A stretch of 64,000 nucleotides of DNA. Source: Saksenaea vasiformis B4078. Taxonomy: Eukaryota > Mucoromycota > Mucoromycetes > Mucorales > Saksenaeaceae. Below the pieces are notes generated by a model. It was not told the DNA's origin. It did no database searches and saw nothing but the letters and a program-made list of their open reading frames with translations. The stretch covers positions 1-64,000 of the forward strand of contig JNDT01002025.1 of NCBI GenBank assembly GCA_000697055.1. The letters are read 5' to 3'. This document shows, piece after piece, positions 11,691 through 23,133 of this stretch. Position numbers and translations under genes: made by a program. Position 1 is the stretch's first letter, and every line of letters starts with the position of its first letter.

Positions 11691-13065
11691 ATGTCAACAC
11701 TATCCATTGCTGCTGCATTACGTCTATCAAGAACATTTTATAAGAGCCATGGCGTACGTCCGTTCTCTGTAGCCCATGCAGCACCTCTGCGATGGACCAA
11801 GGCGATCAAGACGCCTGTCATTCGACCATGGACCCAAACATCCATGCCCACCAAGGCGCTTGCTACAACCTTGTATCAAAAGGCTTGGACATCTTCAACA
11901 ACGACAGCGGTGAAGATAACAGAAGAACAACAACAAGAAGTAGTAGTGCCTGAAAGACAGATATACAACAACTGGATAGACAAGCTTCCACCAAAAATTG
12001 CGCCCTATGTCTATTTGCTTCGCCTCGATAAACCCATCGGTACCTGGTTATTGTATTGGCCTTGCGGTAAAAATAGCAACAGAAAAGAGAAAGAAAAGAA
12101 AAAAAAATTCCCTAAGGTTTATAACCCTGTGATCCTCCTGTAGTTTGGAGTATTTCCATGGCAGCATTTCATGATCATATGTCCGTTAGCCAAGCTGCAT
12201 CCATGATTGGGTTGTTTGGTGTGGGTGCACTGACCATGCGGGGTGCAGGATGTACCATCAATGACCTTTGGGACCGCGATATCGACAACAAAGTAAAAAA
12301 ATATATCTCAAATTCCCACGTTTAATACCTTTGTTAGGTTGAACGAACCAAAATACGTCCCATTGCAGCCGGTGCTATCACACCCAAGCAGGGCATTGCC
12401 TTTCTCGGTGCTCAATTATCGGTTGGCCTTGCCGTTCTGACACAGCTCAACCTATACAGGTAAAACATATGGGCTTTTCTAGCGTCTTTGTGCAGCTCTC
12501 ATTTATTTATTTCATGCTTAGTATCTTACTCGGTGCCTCTTCCTTGTCGCTTGTTGTGACCTATCCGTTGATGAAGCGTGTCACGTACTGGCCACAAGTG
12601 GTTCTTGGTTTGGCATTCAACTGGGGTGCATTGCTGGGCTGGTCCGCCATGACGGGATCTCTTGATCTATCGGTAGCAGGTCCTCTGTATGCAGGTGGTG
12701 TAGCATGGACCTTGGTCTATGACACCATTTACGCACATCAAGACAAGAAGGACGATGTCAAGGTCGGTGTCAAGTCTACCGCTCTGCGCTTTGGGGACAA
12801 GACAAACCAGTGGCTCACTGGTTTCTCAGCTACCTTTGTTTCCATGACTGCCTTGGCAGGTTACATGAACGGCCAAGGTTTGCCCTTCTACGCTCTGAGC
12901 GTGGCCGGTACAGCAGCCCATCTGGCATGGCAGCTGCGAACTGTGAAATACGACCAGCCTGCTGATTGCTGGGCGAAATTCAAAAGCAACACCTGGACAG
13001 GAGCGCTGCTATGGTCTGGTATTGTCGCGGACGCTGCCTGGTCCGCATCCCATATCACCGCCTAA
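11691..13065 (+). CDS. COQ2: 4-hydroxybenzoate polyprenyltransferase Coq2
   Basis: Exons 11691-12066, 12144-12292, 12338-12459 and 12522-13065 give 396 aa. The N-terminal ~100 residues are Arg/Ser/Thr-rich and fit a mitochondrial targeting sequence. The catalytic UbiA fold follows, with [17 protein letters not shown], the first Asp-rich motif NDLWDRDID (residues about 170) and the second, [13 protein letters not shown]. It is an inner-membrane enzyme that prenylates 4-hydroxybenzoate in ubiquinone synthesis. Several hydrophobic helices are evident. Both Mg/diphosphate-binding motifs are intact, so the gene looks functional. An AATAAA signal lies just downstream (about 13098). Confidence 0.96.
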
Positions 13066-13427
13066 AAAGACAAGGATCTGTATGTACTATGCTGTAGAAA
13101 TAAACCTTAGAAAGGACTTAATCATACCACCCTAAACAAATCCATCCATCCATCTCATCAAGCCTGTAACAAGTTAGGCCCCCCTCCCTTTGATTCATAG
13201 TGTCATCTGTTCTATAGGCACTACAATAGATGTCGCCGTGGACCGGGGGGACAAGAGAAACACCATGCAAGACACCGAAAGCAAAGAAGAATGCACGAGC
13301 TTCTTCATCGTCAGGACAGCAAGGATTCGCTGTTGCCTCATAGAAACGTAAACAGGTGTTTATAAAAAAAAACATGCATTACTTAAAAACATTATATTCT
13401 TATGATTTTATTTCGAAAGAACACGTC

Positions 13428-14925
13428 CTAGTAGGAAGGAGGAGGGTAACCACCATACGCTGTGGATGACGGCATCTGTGGCGGCGGCTGTTGTTGCTGT
13501 TGTGGTGGCTGCGGCGGTGGATAGCTACCATAGCCATTCGATGGGCTGCCGCTACCAGGCATAGGCATCTGCGAGGGTGGACGGTAGAATCCGCCGACAT
13601 GGGGTGCTTGTTGTGGCGCCTGGGGTGGTGGATAGCCAGCAGAAGGAGGAGGAGGATAGCTTGCAGAAGGAGCGTTTGGCGATTGTGCAGGAGGAGGAGG
13701 AGGAGGGTAGCCATTGCCACCATAGCCTTGAGACGGGTGGCTGGGTGGCGACGGGGCAGGAGGATATCCTGTGTTGTGGCCATAACCAGGCACAGGTGCT
13801 GCTTGATCTCTTGGTGGCAATGGCGGTGGCGGATAAGCTGAGGCGGAAGGAGAAGGGGAGGGGCGTGGAGGAGTAGGTGGCGGATAGCCAGGTTGAGCCT
13901 GTGGCGCTGGTTGTGTGTGCGATGGTGGATGGTAGTTCGCATTTGGGTCTTGAGGTAAAGACGAAGATGCGGTGGGTGTAGGACTTGTGTCCACATTAGC
14001 ACCCACACCGACCACCTTGATATTGTCGGGCAATCTTGTCAATGCTGGTGGTACACCCACTTCTGCTCCGTAGCCCAGACGGGGCTGACCGAAGGATTCT
14101 TTTTTGTGTAGTGGCAGCGAAGTCGTAGCCATGCTGAGAGATTGTTCAAAGTGATGATAGGGTTCGAAGTACCAAAGTTGGTTCATGTTGTCCGAATCTT
14201 TGCGCTTGTACAATAACACCTGTGCACCACCTTTTTCACTGTCTCCCTGTTCGCATTCATGTTTTATTTTAGTTTCCCATTTCCCCCGGATTTTTCTCTT
14301 TCCTTACCTTGATATCGAGCACCATGGTAGGGTAGACTTTAGAACAAATGCAGCCATTTTCATAAATCCACTAAAATAAGCATACGTTCTAATGTTGAGA
14401 ACACGCATGGTTGGAAGGCAAGAATGAGAGTTTTTCACTTACTTCTTGCGATTGATTTCCTTCCTTCCTCTTATTCTGAACAATTGCTTTGTCTTTCTTG
14501 AATGCGCCTAAACCATTGTGTTCATCATCATCCCCCTATTTTTTACTATGAAGCTATCTTACTTGAACGAATATCCAGCACTAACAACGCATCAGTTAAG
14601 TCTATGTTTTCTTCGCGTGAATTCCCCCCAAAAAAGAACTCACCATGACCCGACTTCTTGTTCACCAGACGTCCTTGATCAAAAGACCACAACCTTATAC
14701 ATCCATAAGCAAATCACCGACACAATGGACACATCCACTCACTGATTATCACTGTCTTGAAATTTTTGTGGCCAAACAATCACATTGGCATCTTCCTATA
14801 CACGATTATAAGCAATCACAGATGGAGACAAAGACTAGAATGTTTACTTTAGTTTGTCCATCGTACACATCAAGCGCAAATCCATGTTTATTGGAGAGTA
14901 TATAGAAATAACCGGTTGGGAACAT
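13428..14925 (-). CDS. Beta-trefoil (ricin B-type) domain protein with proline-rich tail
   Basis: Seven-exon minus-strand model: 14925-14848, 14795-14743, 14693-14644, 14580-14563, 14507-14443, 14370-14308 and 14246-13428, giving 381 aa with every phase closing. Residues 1-135 make a single beta-trefoil: three internal repeats, each with a hydrophobic/LDV or LDI strand and a QLWSF, QEWIYE or QLWYFE turn. Such domains usually bind carbohydrate or protein. From about residue 150 the chain is Pro/Tyr/Gly-rich with many GYPPP and SYPPP units, like WW-domain ligands or annexin-type tails. No signal peptide is seen, so it is probably cytosolic. The 18-nt exon 4 is unusually small. MFPTGYFYIL was chosen as the start because it begins the first strand. 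Confidence 0.8.
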
Positions 14926-16204
14926 GGTACAAAAAGGAAACCTTGATTGCTGTGCCCCGACATGTGGTGTCCGGGATAGTTTTGTAATTCCGCCGTAGGG
15001 GCGGACAGCTGACCTGAAATTGCATGTCAATGGATTATTCGGATGCGCGAGCATGGTCAAAAGGCTTCGTGGATAGGCGGTTGCATGAAAAATTTTGTTT
15101 ACGTCTCTATAGCCAGCATCCAGCATACAATTGTATTGGGCTTATCACGACCGAATATAAATGACCATCACGAGTATACAGTCGGTTTCGTCTGTATCTA
15201 CGCTGTAACGGACTTGATGTCATTCTCTGATGGAGGTTGATTCCTCGCGCTGATAAGACCCGTCGTGTCACTGTATGAGTCGTCCTGCATTATATGTACG
15301 CCACTACGTACTCTCATAAATTTTGACAGGCGTTCCGAGAAACGTTTCTCGGCTCCGTTCTTTTATTTGCGCTTCCTTTTTTCCGAGAAAGCCAAATGGA
15401 AAACAACAACAATAAACGTAAATGTTAGTAAGACAATCATAATTCACACAGCACGTGTAACGCTTACCAGCCTTTTCGGGAATGAGAGAAACAATAACTT
15501 TGCATCACTGCTTAAAGATGTCCTTTTCTTTCGTTTACCAGACCTTTACTTCCACTGTCCTTTTTTCTCATTTGATGATCGCACTACCATCACAAGGAAA
15601 CTAAGGTTCATCGTTGTAGATGAGAATACTCATTGTTGAGAAGGTGGTTTAGTGTCTCGCGCGTGGTTTGCTGGGGAGGGCGGAAGCACTCCATCAAGAA
15701 CGAATGAAAGACCATCACACGATAACTGTGCAACAACATAGCCATCACCCGCGCAGCTATTGCCACGTTTCCGGATTATTATAGGAGGAAGCCATGATAG
15801 GGTGTTAGGCTCCTAGTAACATAGTCGATCATTTGAATGCGAAATGCAGGAACGGTGCACAGCCATCCTCTCTGCACGAGATTGACATTCCGGTCCATTT
15901 ACCCGTTTCTTTTGCTGTCGCTGTTATACATGGACCGAAGATACCCAAAACAATGCGTTTCTCATATGGTAGATTCTGTAGTAATAGACATTAGAGAACC
16001 TATTATGATCAATCATTATAGACTTTTTGAATTGATGCGAAAGGATGTATTTCCCCCCCACAAGACTCAAGGGCATGGCTCGCAAAAAGGACTATTTTCC
16101 CAACAGAATCTTTATTTAGAGCTGACGTTGGTTCATCTGAAATGGCGCAAAGCTATGCGATAAAAAAGCCTCGATATTTCATAGAAAAAGAAATCAGTTA
16201 GTCA
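14926..16204. other. Intergenic, no gene seen
   Basis: Holds the upstream region of the trefoil gene and the downstream side of the DUF4243 gene. Open frames here are short and not protein-like. I see nothing that can be supported. Confidence 0.5.
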
Positions 16205-17641
16205 CTATTGCGTTGTCCATGTTTCCTCGAAGCCAATGCCGGCCAGGTTCCATTTCCCGTTCTGGTCAACAACTAGCTGAGCGACTTTAAGCCAAACATT
16301 CTCCAAAGGATTTTGTTGTCCATGAGAGCCATACAGGATGTGACCCACAGCACACGAGCGGACAGTCTTAATAACATGCTCTTCTTCGGCCTTGATAGCT
16401 TGATCAAATAGGGTGATCCATGGGTTCGTTTCGCCCTTCATGGCATTTGATGGCCGATAGTTTAGCAAAATATCTTTCTGCAGGCTTGGTCTGCCTTGCC
16501 CAATGTAATATGTCAGCGTCGCCATAAGGTGTCCACGAAGAAGCAAAGCTGATTCGGTACAGCTGATGGATGGTAAGAAGTGATGCAGGAAGTGAATCGA
16601 AGTCACTGCATGCATCAGAAAGAAATCCAGCTTGACACCTTCTTCACGGATTCCAGACGCGCCGAGCACGTACACACAGGCTTCATAGAGATCTCTCAGC
16701 CGAAGCTGCAAATCATCTTTGTTCACTAAATGATAAGATAAGCGTTTTTGCCTTTGGTAAAAAAAAAAAAAAAAAAAGAAACTTACACTGTATGGACCAT
16801 TTAGCGGCATACTCTCTTATCTTATTTACAGCCTTTTGGTTCTTCAACACAGAGAAAAATTTGACTTCATCCTTGTAAGCTGAGGCTTGATCAAATAGCT
16901 TATCATTTTGGACAGCTTGGACAATGTCAATTACGGTGTTATGTACCGCCACATGAGTCTCTTCTGCCAACGATGGAAGTCGTCCGTTCTCTGTAACTAG
17001 GTCCGCAGCTGAGGACGTAGTGCCCAGGGGTGGTAAGTGATCGCATAAAGGTTCCAGATAGGTGTTTGAACATGCAGCCATGGCTAATCCTTCGGCCACA
17101 ATGCCAGAGATATCAAATTCAATGCCATAGCCGATGTGGATCAGTGGATGGTACAAGTCACTCAGCGTTCGGATCAGCATGTCACCGCTCCACACCCATT
17201 GGCGTACGGTGCTAATGGCTCCATGTTCTTCGATTTCCTTTTGGAACAGAGTCAAAAAGTTGCCGTATGCTTCGGCCTTTCCAAGGTACTGCTGATAATT
17301 GTTGCGATTCAGCTCCACAGCTAGTGGTTTAGGAAACTTCCGTTGGATTGGAACGTGCTGTTTGAATATCTCTTCGAAACGCTCGCTATTTGCACCTAGA
17401 GAATACGCAGCTAGCAAATGATGCGAAAAATGGCTAACCATAGTAAGGTTATTATTACAACATTCAGCGCCTTCATAAGATTTTACTTGTGAAATTTCCT
17501 CTCGTTGAAAAAGATATCAAACTGGTTGTTATTCTTGATGAGTAATTCCTCACACACGTCGCGTGCCTTAGATGTGATGCCTGGAAGGATCAATGCGTAG
17601 GCTCCAGATTTCTTGGGAATGTTTGGCGTAAACGATGTCAT
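16205..17641 (-). CDS. Questin oxidase-like (DUF4243) protein
   Basis: Minus-strand exons 17641-17487, 17433-16787 and 16725-16205 give 440 aa. Family features: HHLLAAYSLGA, the conserved FLTLFQKEI and VRQWVWSGDML, and LYHPLIHIGYGIEF, where the conserved His residues sit. The C-terminal half has HAVTSIHFLHHFLP. Known members are Baeyer-Villiger-type oxidases (questin oxidase in geodin synthesis, AflY in aflatoxin synthesis); most fungal members are uncharacterised. A close paralogue with the same exon 1 length (155 nt) and the same intron phases lies at 63027 onward. No secondary-metabolite synthase gene is adjacent, so cluster membership is not supported. Confidence 0.88.
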
Positions 17642-20600
17642 TGGTAGAGCTTGATGAGTATGAGGTCAAAAGGGAAAATTTGATGCTTATATATATATAT
17701 CTCTTTTGACATGGTTGAAAGAACGTCTCAGGATACTAGCCCCACATGGATCCTCTACGCCGCAAATCTTGTGATCCACGGAATAGGTACATCGCCTTTT
17801 TTTCTTCCCGTGTTAGCCGATTTATCATGAACAGACTTAATCTTTTTTACCCCTGGCTTAATGCATTGTTATACAAACACCTATCGTTTATTGGGCCGAT
17901 CGGCCTGCTTTTGACATAAGCGTCATATATGCAGATCTCCGGAATTCTCTTATACTACGGACGCAAAAAAGTGCACTATAAGTCGATACAGTGCTCTATT
18001 GCACCAGTAAAAGCTCAAAACGCCCCTTTGCTATCCACTCTCCTTGGAAAAGGCTCTATTGCTACAAGCGTTGCGCGCGTTCTCGGCTGCCGATTAAGGG
18101 AAAAGTTACAGGAAAAAACTTCTTCCGTAGACGGAGGTGGTAAAACGTTCTACTGACGGGTGAAGCTTCGGAAAGCACAGTTGATACCAGGAACGGGCGC
18201 GATTGATCAGTGCTTTTCCTAGAGATCTTGTATTTTGCGTTTATTGTACGGGAAAATCTTACCTCAATGCCACCGGTCCGGCATCGTCACAAAGCCGATG
18301 CCATTTCTAGAGGGCTGCACATCCACTGAATTGAGAACTATGGGAAAATCCAACTGAGAAATACCGATTAATATCAATCTCTGACATTTCTCGCCCATTT
18401 ATTTAAATTAATTCGTATTCTCAAAATCAACCTGTCATGTATCGATATTTCCACGTTATGTTTTGGTATTCCCGCGTAGTGTTCTGCATTTCGCTTCATT
18501 TATTGGTCAAATTTTGCCCAGTGTAGTGTGTACTAATGACAAATCAAGCTTTCTTGCCAAATACTAACATTGTGTACCGGGCTATCAAGCGTATACATAA
18601 GCAAACTAGCGGTTACGTATTTGCACATCGGATGGTTATTCCATGGTCAAGCATCATTCAAAAGCTACAGACCAATATAGATGAGTGGTAGGATTCAGTA
18701 AGACAGTCGTAAAACATTAATAAAGAAGAAAAGCTTCCGTAAAGCATGTTTAAGGCTGATCTTCAAAGGCAATAACTACTGACCGTAATATATATCTACC
18801 GTGGAGAGTTGCTCTAGACCAAATTCATCGTTGACAACGAGAATGCTATAGAAAATAGTATCATCTACTGTAGCTGCTTTTTGCTTATTTCAAGCGCCCA
18901 CTTGCTGTGCCTGTAGCCAGATCTGCGAAGACCCGCAATATATGGTGTGTTTTATGCGTGCGCTTTGTATCTGACGTAAAATTCTCATTAATCATCAAGG
19001 GAAAAACTCCTTCTGGCCCTTTTTTCCCCCAAAGATATTACCTCAGGATGTAGTGATAGGTATCTTTCTCCTGCGCCTCAATAACGACTACTTACTGGAT
19101 TCCTATCGATCTGACGATAACGGTTAGATACAACTGACTGTCATACCATCGAACGACCTGTTCACTTTTTGTTTTTCATTCTCTCGCACAGTTTATGCTT
19201 GCGTCCGATTGTTTCCATTTCTTCCTGTAAGGTCTCTCTATCTCTCACGGACACGCTCGTATCATTAAACGCTCTCCAATACCTCATGGAGTATAAACCG
19301 CTGAATCCTATTCCAAAAATCTGCATTCCTTATACAGTGAAATATCTCCTGCCTTTATTGCATCCATTTCAACACGAGGTACGGAGGACGATTCTCGGAT
19401 CAATTCAGCAGCAGCAAAAATGTAATTGTATGCACTACGGGAAATCCTCTACGCAAAGCTCCGCAAGATCTTCAAAGTACGTATCTACGCGATTTTACAA
19501 TTTCCACCATCTCCGTAAAATCTGTAAAAAAAGTCTGCACAAAAGACTGCGCTCGCTCTGAATTAGATACGCAAGAAACCTCTCCCATCTCCAAACGTAT
19601 GTAAAATCGAAGATTCTAAGGAAATGTGTTGCATAGATTTCAGGCTTTTTTTTTTCCTGTAATACCTATTTTGTTGTTGTGGTTAATCCAGTTCAATTTC
19701 GGATAGTACGTGCTTTCTTTAGCGTCTTGTGCTCTCACTTCTCCATGCTCAATAGAGTTTCGGAGTTGTAAAATTTTAGGAGGCTTTTGCACAGAGCACC
19801 TTGCTGTTGTTCATCTGTCGCGGTGTAAGTGGGTGTTTCCATGTTGCATGAATGGGAGACACAAAGCCATGTGTAGTGACACGACACTTGGTATTGGTTT
19901 AACTGTGTGACAAAATGGAAGCTGAGATGGAATTCTATTGTGAGAAAAAAAAAAGCATAGCATACATCTTCCAGCAAAAGCAGTTATCGGCATCTATACA
20001 GCACCAACGTGTGAAAATGAAACAAAGCGCTTAGCACAAATGATACTCCGTTTTAGGAAGACAGCCGAGGAGAGAAGATTTCCATCCGCTGCTACTCAAT
20101 TTACCGGAGTAACTGCGAAAGAGGAATGCTAACTTCCATATATCTCCTTTATTTATCGTCTCCATTCACAAGTTGTACACAGCCACTTCTTTCATTTTAA
20201 TGTAGATGTGAGGATGTCTTCTGTTCTATTATTTACCAAATAAAACAAATTCGCCATCATTTAAAGTTCGAAATAAACTAAACTGAATGGACATTTATCA
20301 CCTGAGAAGAATCAAAATTAGAAGTTACTAGCATATCCTTGGTTTCAGCCCAGTTCGATCTACATGAACTACTAAATCATTCTTGTTGTTTGATTTTAAT
20401 CATTGTGTCAGAAAGAGCTTACTGCACATGTCCAGTATGTCGCATATGGCAAATACCTCCAAAATTGTAATCCATAACCTAACTTCCTTGTTGCGAACTG
20501 TCTACACTCTACTGACCATGATCATTTTTAAATAGTACCGGTAATCCACATTACCGTGAGGATGCAAGACCGTTGCTTTATAGCCTTGGTTATCTCTCGC

Positions 20601-20931
20601 AATAAGTAGTGCATTCATATTCTTCGTGCTTCCTCTTTACACATTAGGATTTTTTTAGTCACACGTTCGGTGAATAAATCACAACTTGGCTCGTGATAAA
20701 CGAGGGAGAGTCTCGTCAGGTAAGCCTTTTTCTTGGGAGAGCGACGTTCTGTTATCGTTCAACTGGTTCCAGCTGACGCAGGACAAAGTTTGCCACGTTC
20801 CACGTGGCGACGAAAAGGGATGTTACACATACAGCTTTATCGGTTTAGTTTAGGTGACATGGGTTCCAGCCCCAAGCCGTTCAGGATTTTTATTGCACTT
20901 TGATATCTTATTTTCTTTTCATGGCACGTGT
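17642..20931. other. Long gene-poor interval
   Basis: No complete gene is found in 3.3 kb. A plus-strand segment at 17711-17786 starts with ATG, encodes 25 protein-like residues (starting MVERTSQDTSPTWILYAAN) and ends at a good GT donor. It sits 70 bp from and divergent to the DUF4243 gene, but I found no convincing second exon. It may be a gene remnant. The remainder is AT-rich with short frames. Confidence 0.45.
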
Positions 20932-23133
20932 CTAATTGTACGAGTTGAGCAGCTGCTGAGACCTGTACTCAACAGGACGCCATTTAGAACGCGAAGAGGG
21001 GCCTTCAATGATTGGCTTGCTTGTCTTTTTCTTGGAGGATGTGGGCAACCAAAACGACGAACCCGAGCGCATGGTTTTGCCAGGCGATTCTGATAATTGG
21101 GATGTCGTCGGAGTCTTGAGACTGGATGCAGCTGAGGAAAGCGAAAACGACCGCAAGGACTCCGATCTGCCATAGGCCGATGTCACTGATTGTGAAGGGC
21201 TCAGTGCGGGTAAGTCAGAGGTAGGCGTTGCCCCAAAGTTGGTGTGCGAGCTTGGTGGAGAAAGCAGGGAAGAATTTCCATCTGCCGTTTCCACACTAGC
21301 ATCGTATTGCTGTAACAACTTATTCAAGGATGGGTAGGCTCCCTCTGCCGTGGCTACTGTTCGAACAGTGCTGTATGGATCCATTTGTTGCTGAGGCGAC
21401 ATAGGTCGATCCGTTTGCTGCTGTAGCTGCTGATGCTGATGCTGTTGCTGTTGCTGATGCTGCTGGTGCTGTTGTTGTTGTTGCTTGCGTTGCATCATCT
21501 TCTTAGCATTGATCATTACCCGGAGTGCGCGGATCTGGAGTGATAAGCAGTTGGACAAAGCGGCGGTTTCGTAAATCATAGACGCGGTCGACATGTTAAG
21601 CATCTGATGAAGCGCGTGTACAGCTAGATCCTTTAGACGACTGATATGAAAGAGATCGGCGAGCAGTAATAAGCGTGACAAGATTTGAGGTTGGTGCTGC
21701 TGAGCGGTTAAGAGATGATCGGTGTAGATAAACTGAAGAAATGCCACAAGTACTGCATGCGTATCAGGAAATGTCAATTGATGTGATGTTTCTATGGAGG
21801 GGTCGAGGTTTTCTGGTGAAGAAAGCGGCTGGAGTATCGTTCGGATAGATGGCCAGCGTTGGGCAAGGATGGCGGAGTTGACGGGCACAGAATGATTGTC
21901 TGTCGTAACGATGGTCAAATCTGACAACGAGACATCATTCAGGAGAGAAAGGCCCAAACCCTGTGCTACAGAGCCGTAGGAAGTGCAAGGCGCACGGTAG
22001 ATACCAAAGGCTTCTGTGTCTACGCTGACAACATATTCGAAACTGATTAATCGGTGTGTGTAGTCATCCTGCATCGAGCGTTGTGGATTTCCGAACACGA
22101 GAAATTGGTTGCGATCTTCGTATAAAACGCCTTTAAGCCACGATCCTTTTGAAAGAACTGGTCCAGCGTCAATGCGCGTCCACCCCATAGTGACTAGGTT
22201 GAGCGCCCAGATGTGAAATTGATTTGAAGTTGTTGTGATGCATGGACCTGCCACGATCATGGACTGCCCACAGATATAAGAAGTTGGAAAGCGCAAAGGC
22301 GGCGGCAGCACGTTACCAGCAAACATATCAGATCGGTCAGCTACGTCTAATAATGCCCCTGAAGACATGGTTAATGCATGGAGCTGGCGTGTCAGATCTC
22401 CAAAATTATAGTTTGAGTAGATATGTATGATCGAGGATGGCTTCGCTGTCGGTGTTAGATCGATAGTGTCGTCTTGTGTAAGAAATGCCGAATTTGTCAA
22501 GTCTGTAGTCAGGGTTGGCGGAGTGGGTGCCAGGGGTGTAACCGCGATGGCGGCTGATCGATAGGCACCGTAAGATGATTGAGTCTCAACAGAACTGCAC
22601 CATGTCTGCTGTTGGCAATCAAACGTGTTAATTTCCGCGATATATTCATTATTGATGTCCTGGCCGCCTATAATAACCAAACTATTGTCCATAATACTCG
22701 ATAAATGTGCGTAACGAGCTAATGGTAGATTGGACGTTAATACTGGATATTCCCACGCCAGGTTTTCGTTATCGGCCAGGTTCAATATAAATAGATCTCC
22801 CAGTGCTTGTAATCCATTAGGTGCGGACCTGCTACAGCTCATACCGCCAAAAAAATAGATGCGTTGATTATAATGATCGGCTGAATGGAAATAGCGCGCG
22901 ACAGGCGGCCGATTTTTCGGTGTTACAACTTTCCAGGTGTATGTTTTCAATGAAAGAACAAATAGTTTGTTGGATATCTGTCGTGAAGCCTTCAAGCGAC
23001 CACCAAACAGGTACAAATATCCTCCCACTACGGTCATCGACGCTCCAATAAGATGTGGTGGTACATCGCCTTGTGTTTTATGAAATTGTGTTGTGAGTTC
23101 TGCAATCGACTGTGTCGCAGGAGCTGGTGCCAT
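20932..23133 (-). CDS. Kelch-BTB protein (Ral2/LZTR1-like)
   Basis: Single exon, 733 aa, starting at ATG 23133 (MAPAPATQSIAELTTQF); an in-frame leucine/phenylalanine-rich extension upstream is leader sequence. Residues about 30-370 contain Kelch blades with diagnostic LYLFGG, IYFFGG and LVIIGG turns. A BTB fold follows at about 400-515 (SLSDLTIVTTDNHSVPVNSA, then FLQFIYTD and a helical BACK-like segment). A Gln/His-rich tract at about 550-580 precedes a Ser-rich tail. The Kelch-then-BTB order matches fission yeast Ral2 and animal LZTR1, which act on Ras through Cul3 or related machinery; that assignment is by architecture only. Lack of introns in 2.2 kb contrasts with the intron-rich neighbours. 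Confidence 0.85.
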   Translation of the reverse strand: MAPAPATQSIAELTTQFHKTQGDVPPHLIGASMTVVGGYLYLFGGRLKASRQISNKLFVLSLKTYTWKVVTPKNRPPVARYFHSADHYNQRIYFFGGMSCSRSAPNGLQALGDLFILNLADNENLAWEYPVLTSNLPLARYAHLSSIMDNSLVIIGGQDINNEYIAEINTFDCQQQTWCSSVETQSSYGAYRSAAIAVTPLAPTPPTLTTDLTNSAFLTQDDTIDLTPTAKPSSIIHIYSNYNFGDLTRQLHALTMSSGALLDVADRSDMFAGNVLPPPLRFPTSYICGQSMIVAGPCITTTSNQFHIWALNLVTMGWTRIDAGPVLSKGSWLKGVLYEDRNQFLVFGNPQRSMQDDYTHRLISFEYVVSVDTEAFGIYRAPCTSYGSVAQGLGLSLLNDVSLSDLTIVTTDNHSVPVNSAILAQRWPSIRTILQPLSSPENLDPSIETSHQLTFPDTHAVLVAFLQFIYTDHLLTAQQHQPQILSRLLLLADLFHISRLKDLAVHALHQMLNMSTASMIYETAALSNCLSLQIRALRVMINAKKMMQRKQQQQQHQQHQQQQQHQHQQLQQQTDRPMSPQQQMDPYSTVRTVATAEGAYPSLNKLLQQYDASVETADGNSSLLSPPSSHTNFGATPTSDLPALSPSQSVTSAYGRSESLRSFSLSSAASSLKTPTTSQLSESPGKTMRSGSSFWLPTSSKKKTSKPIIEGPSSRSKWRPVEYRSQQLLNSYN

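Noticed and set aside
13400..14008. 202-aa minus-strand frame in the trefoil gene tail and matching plus-strand frames
   Set aside because: Shadow frames of the Pro/Tyr/Gly-rich repeat; only the frame ending at 13428 joins the upstream trefoil exons in phase.
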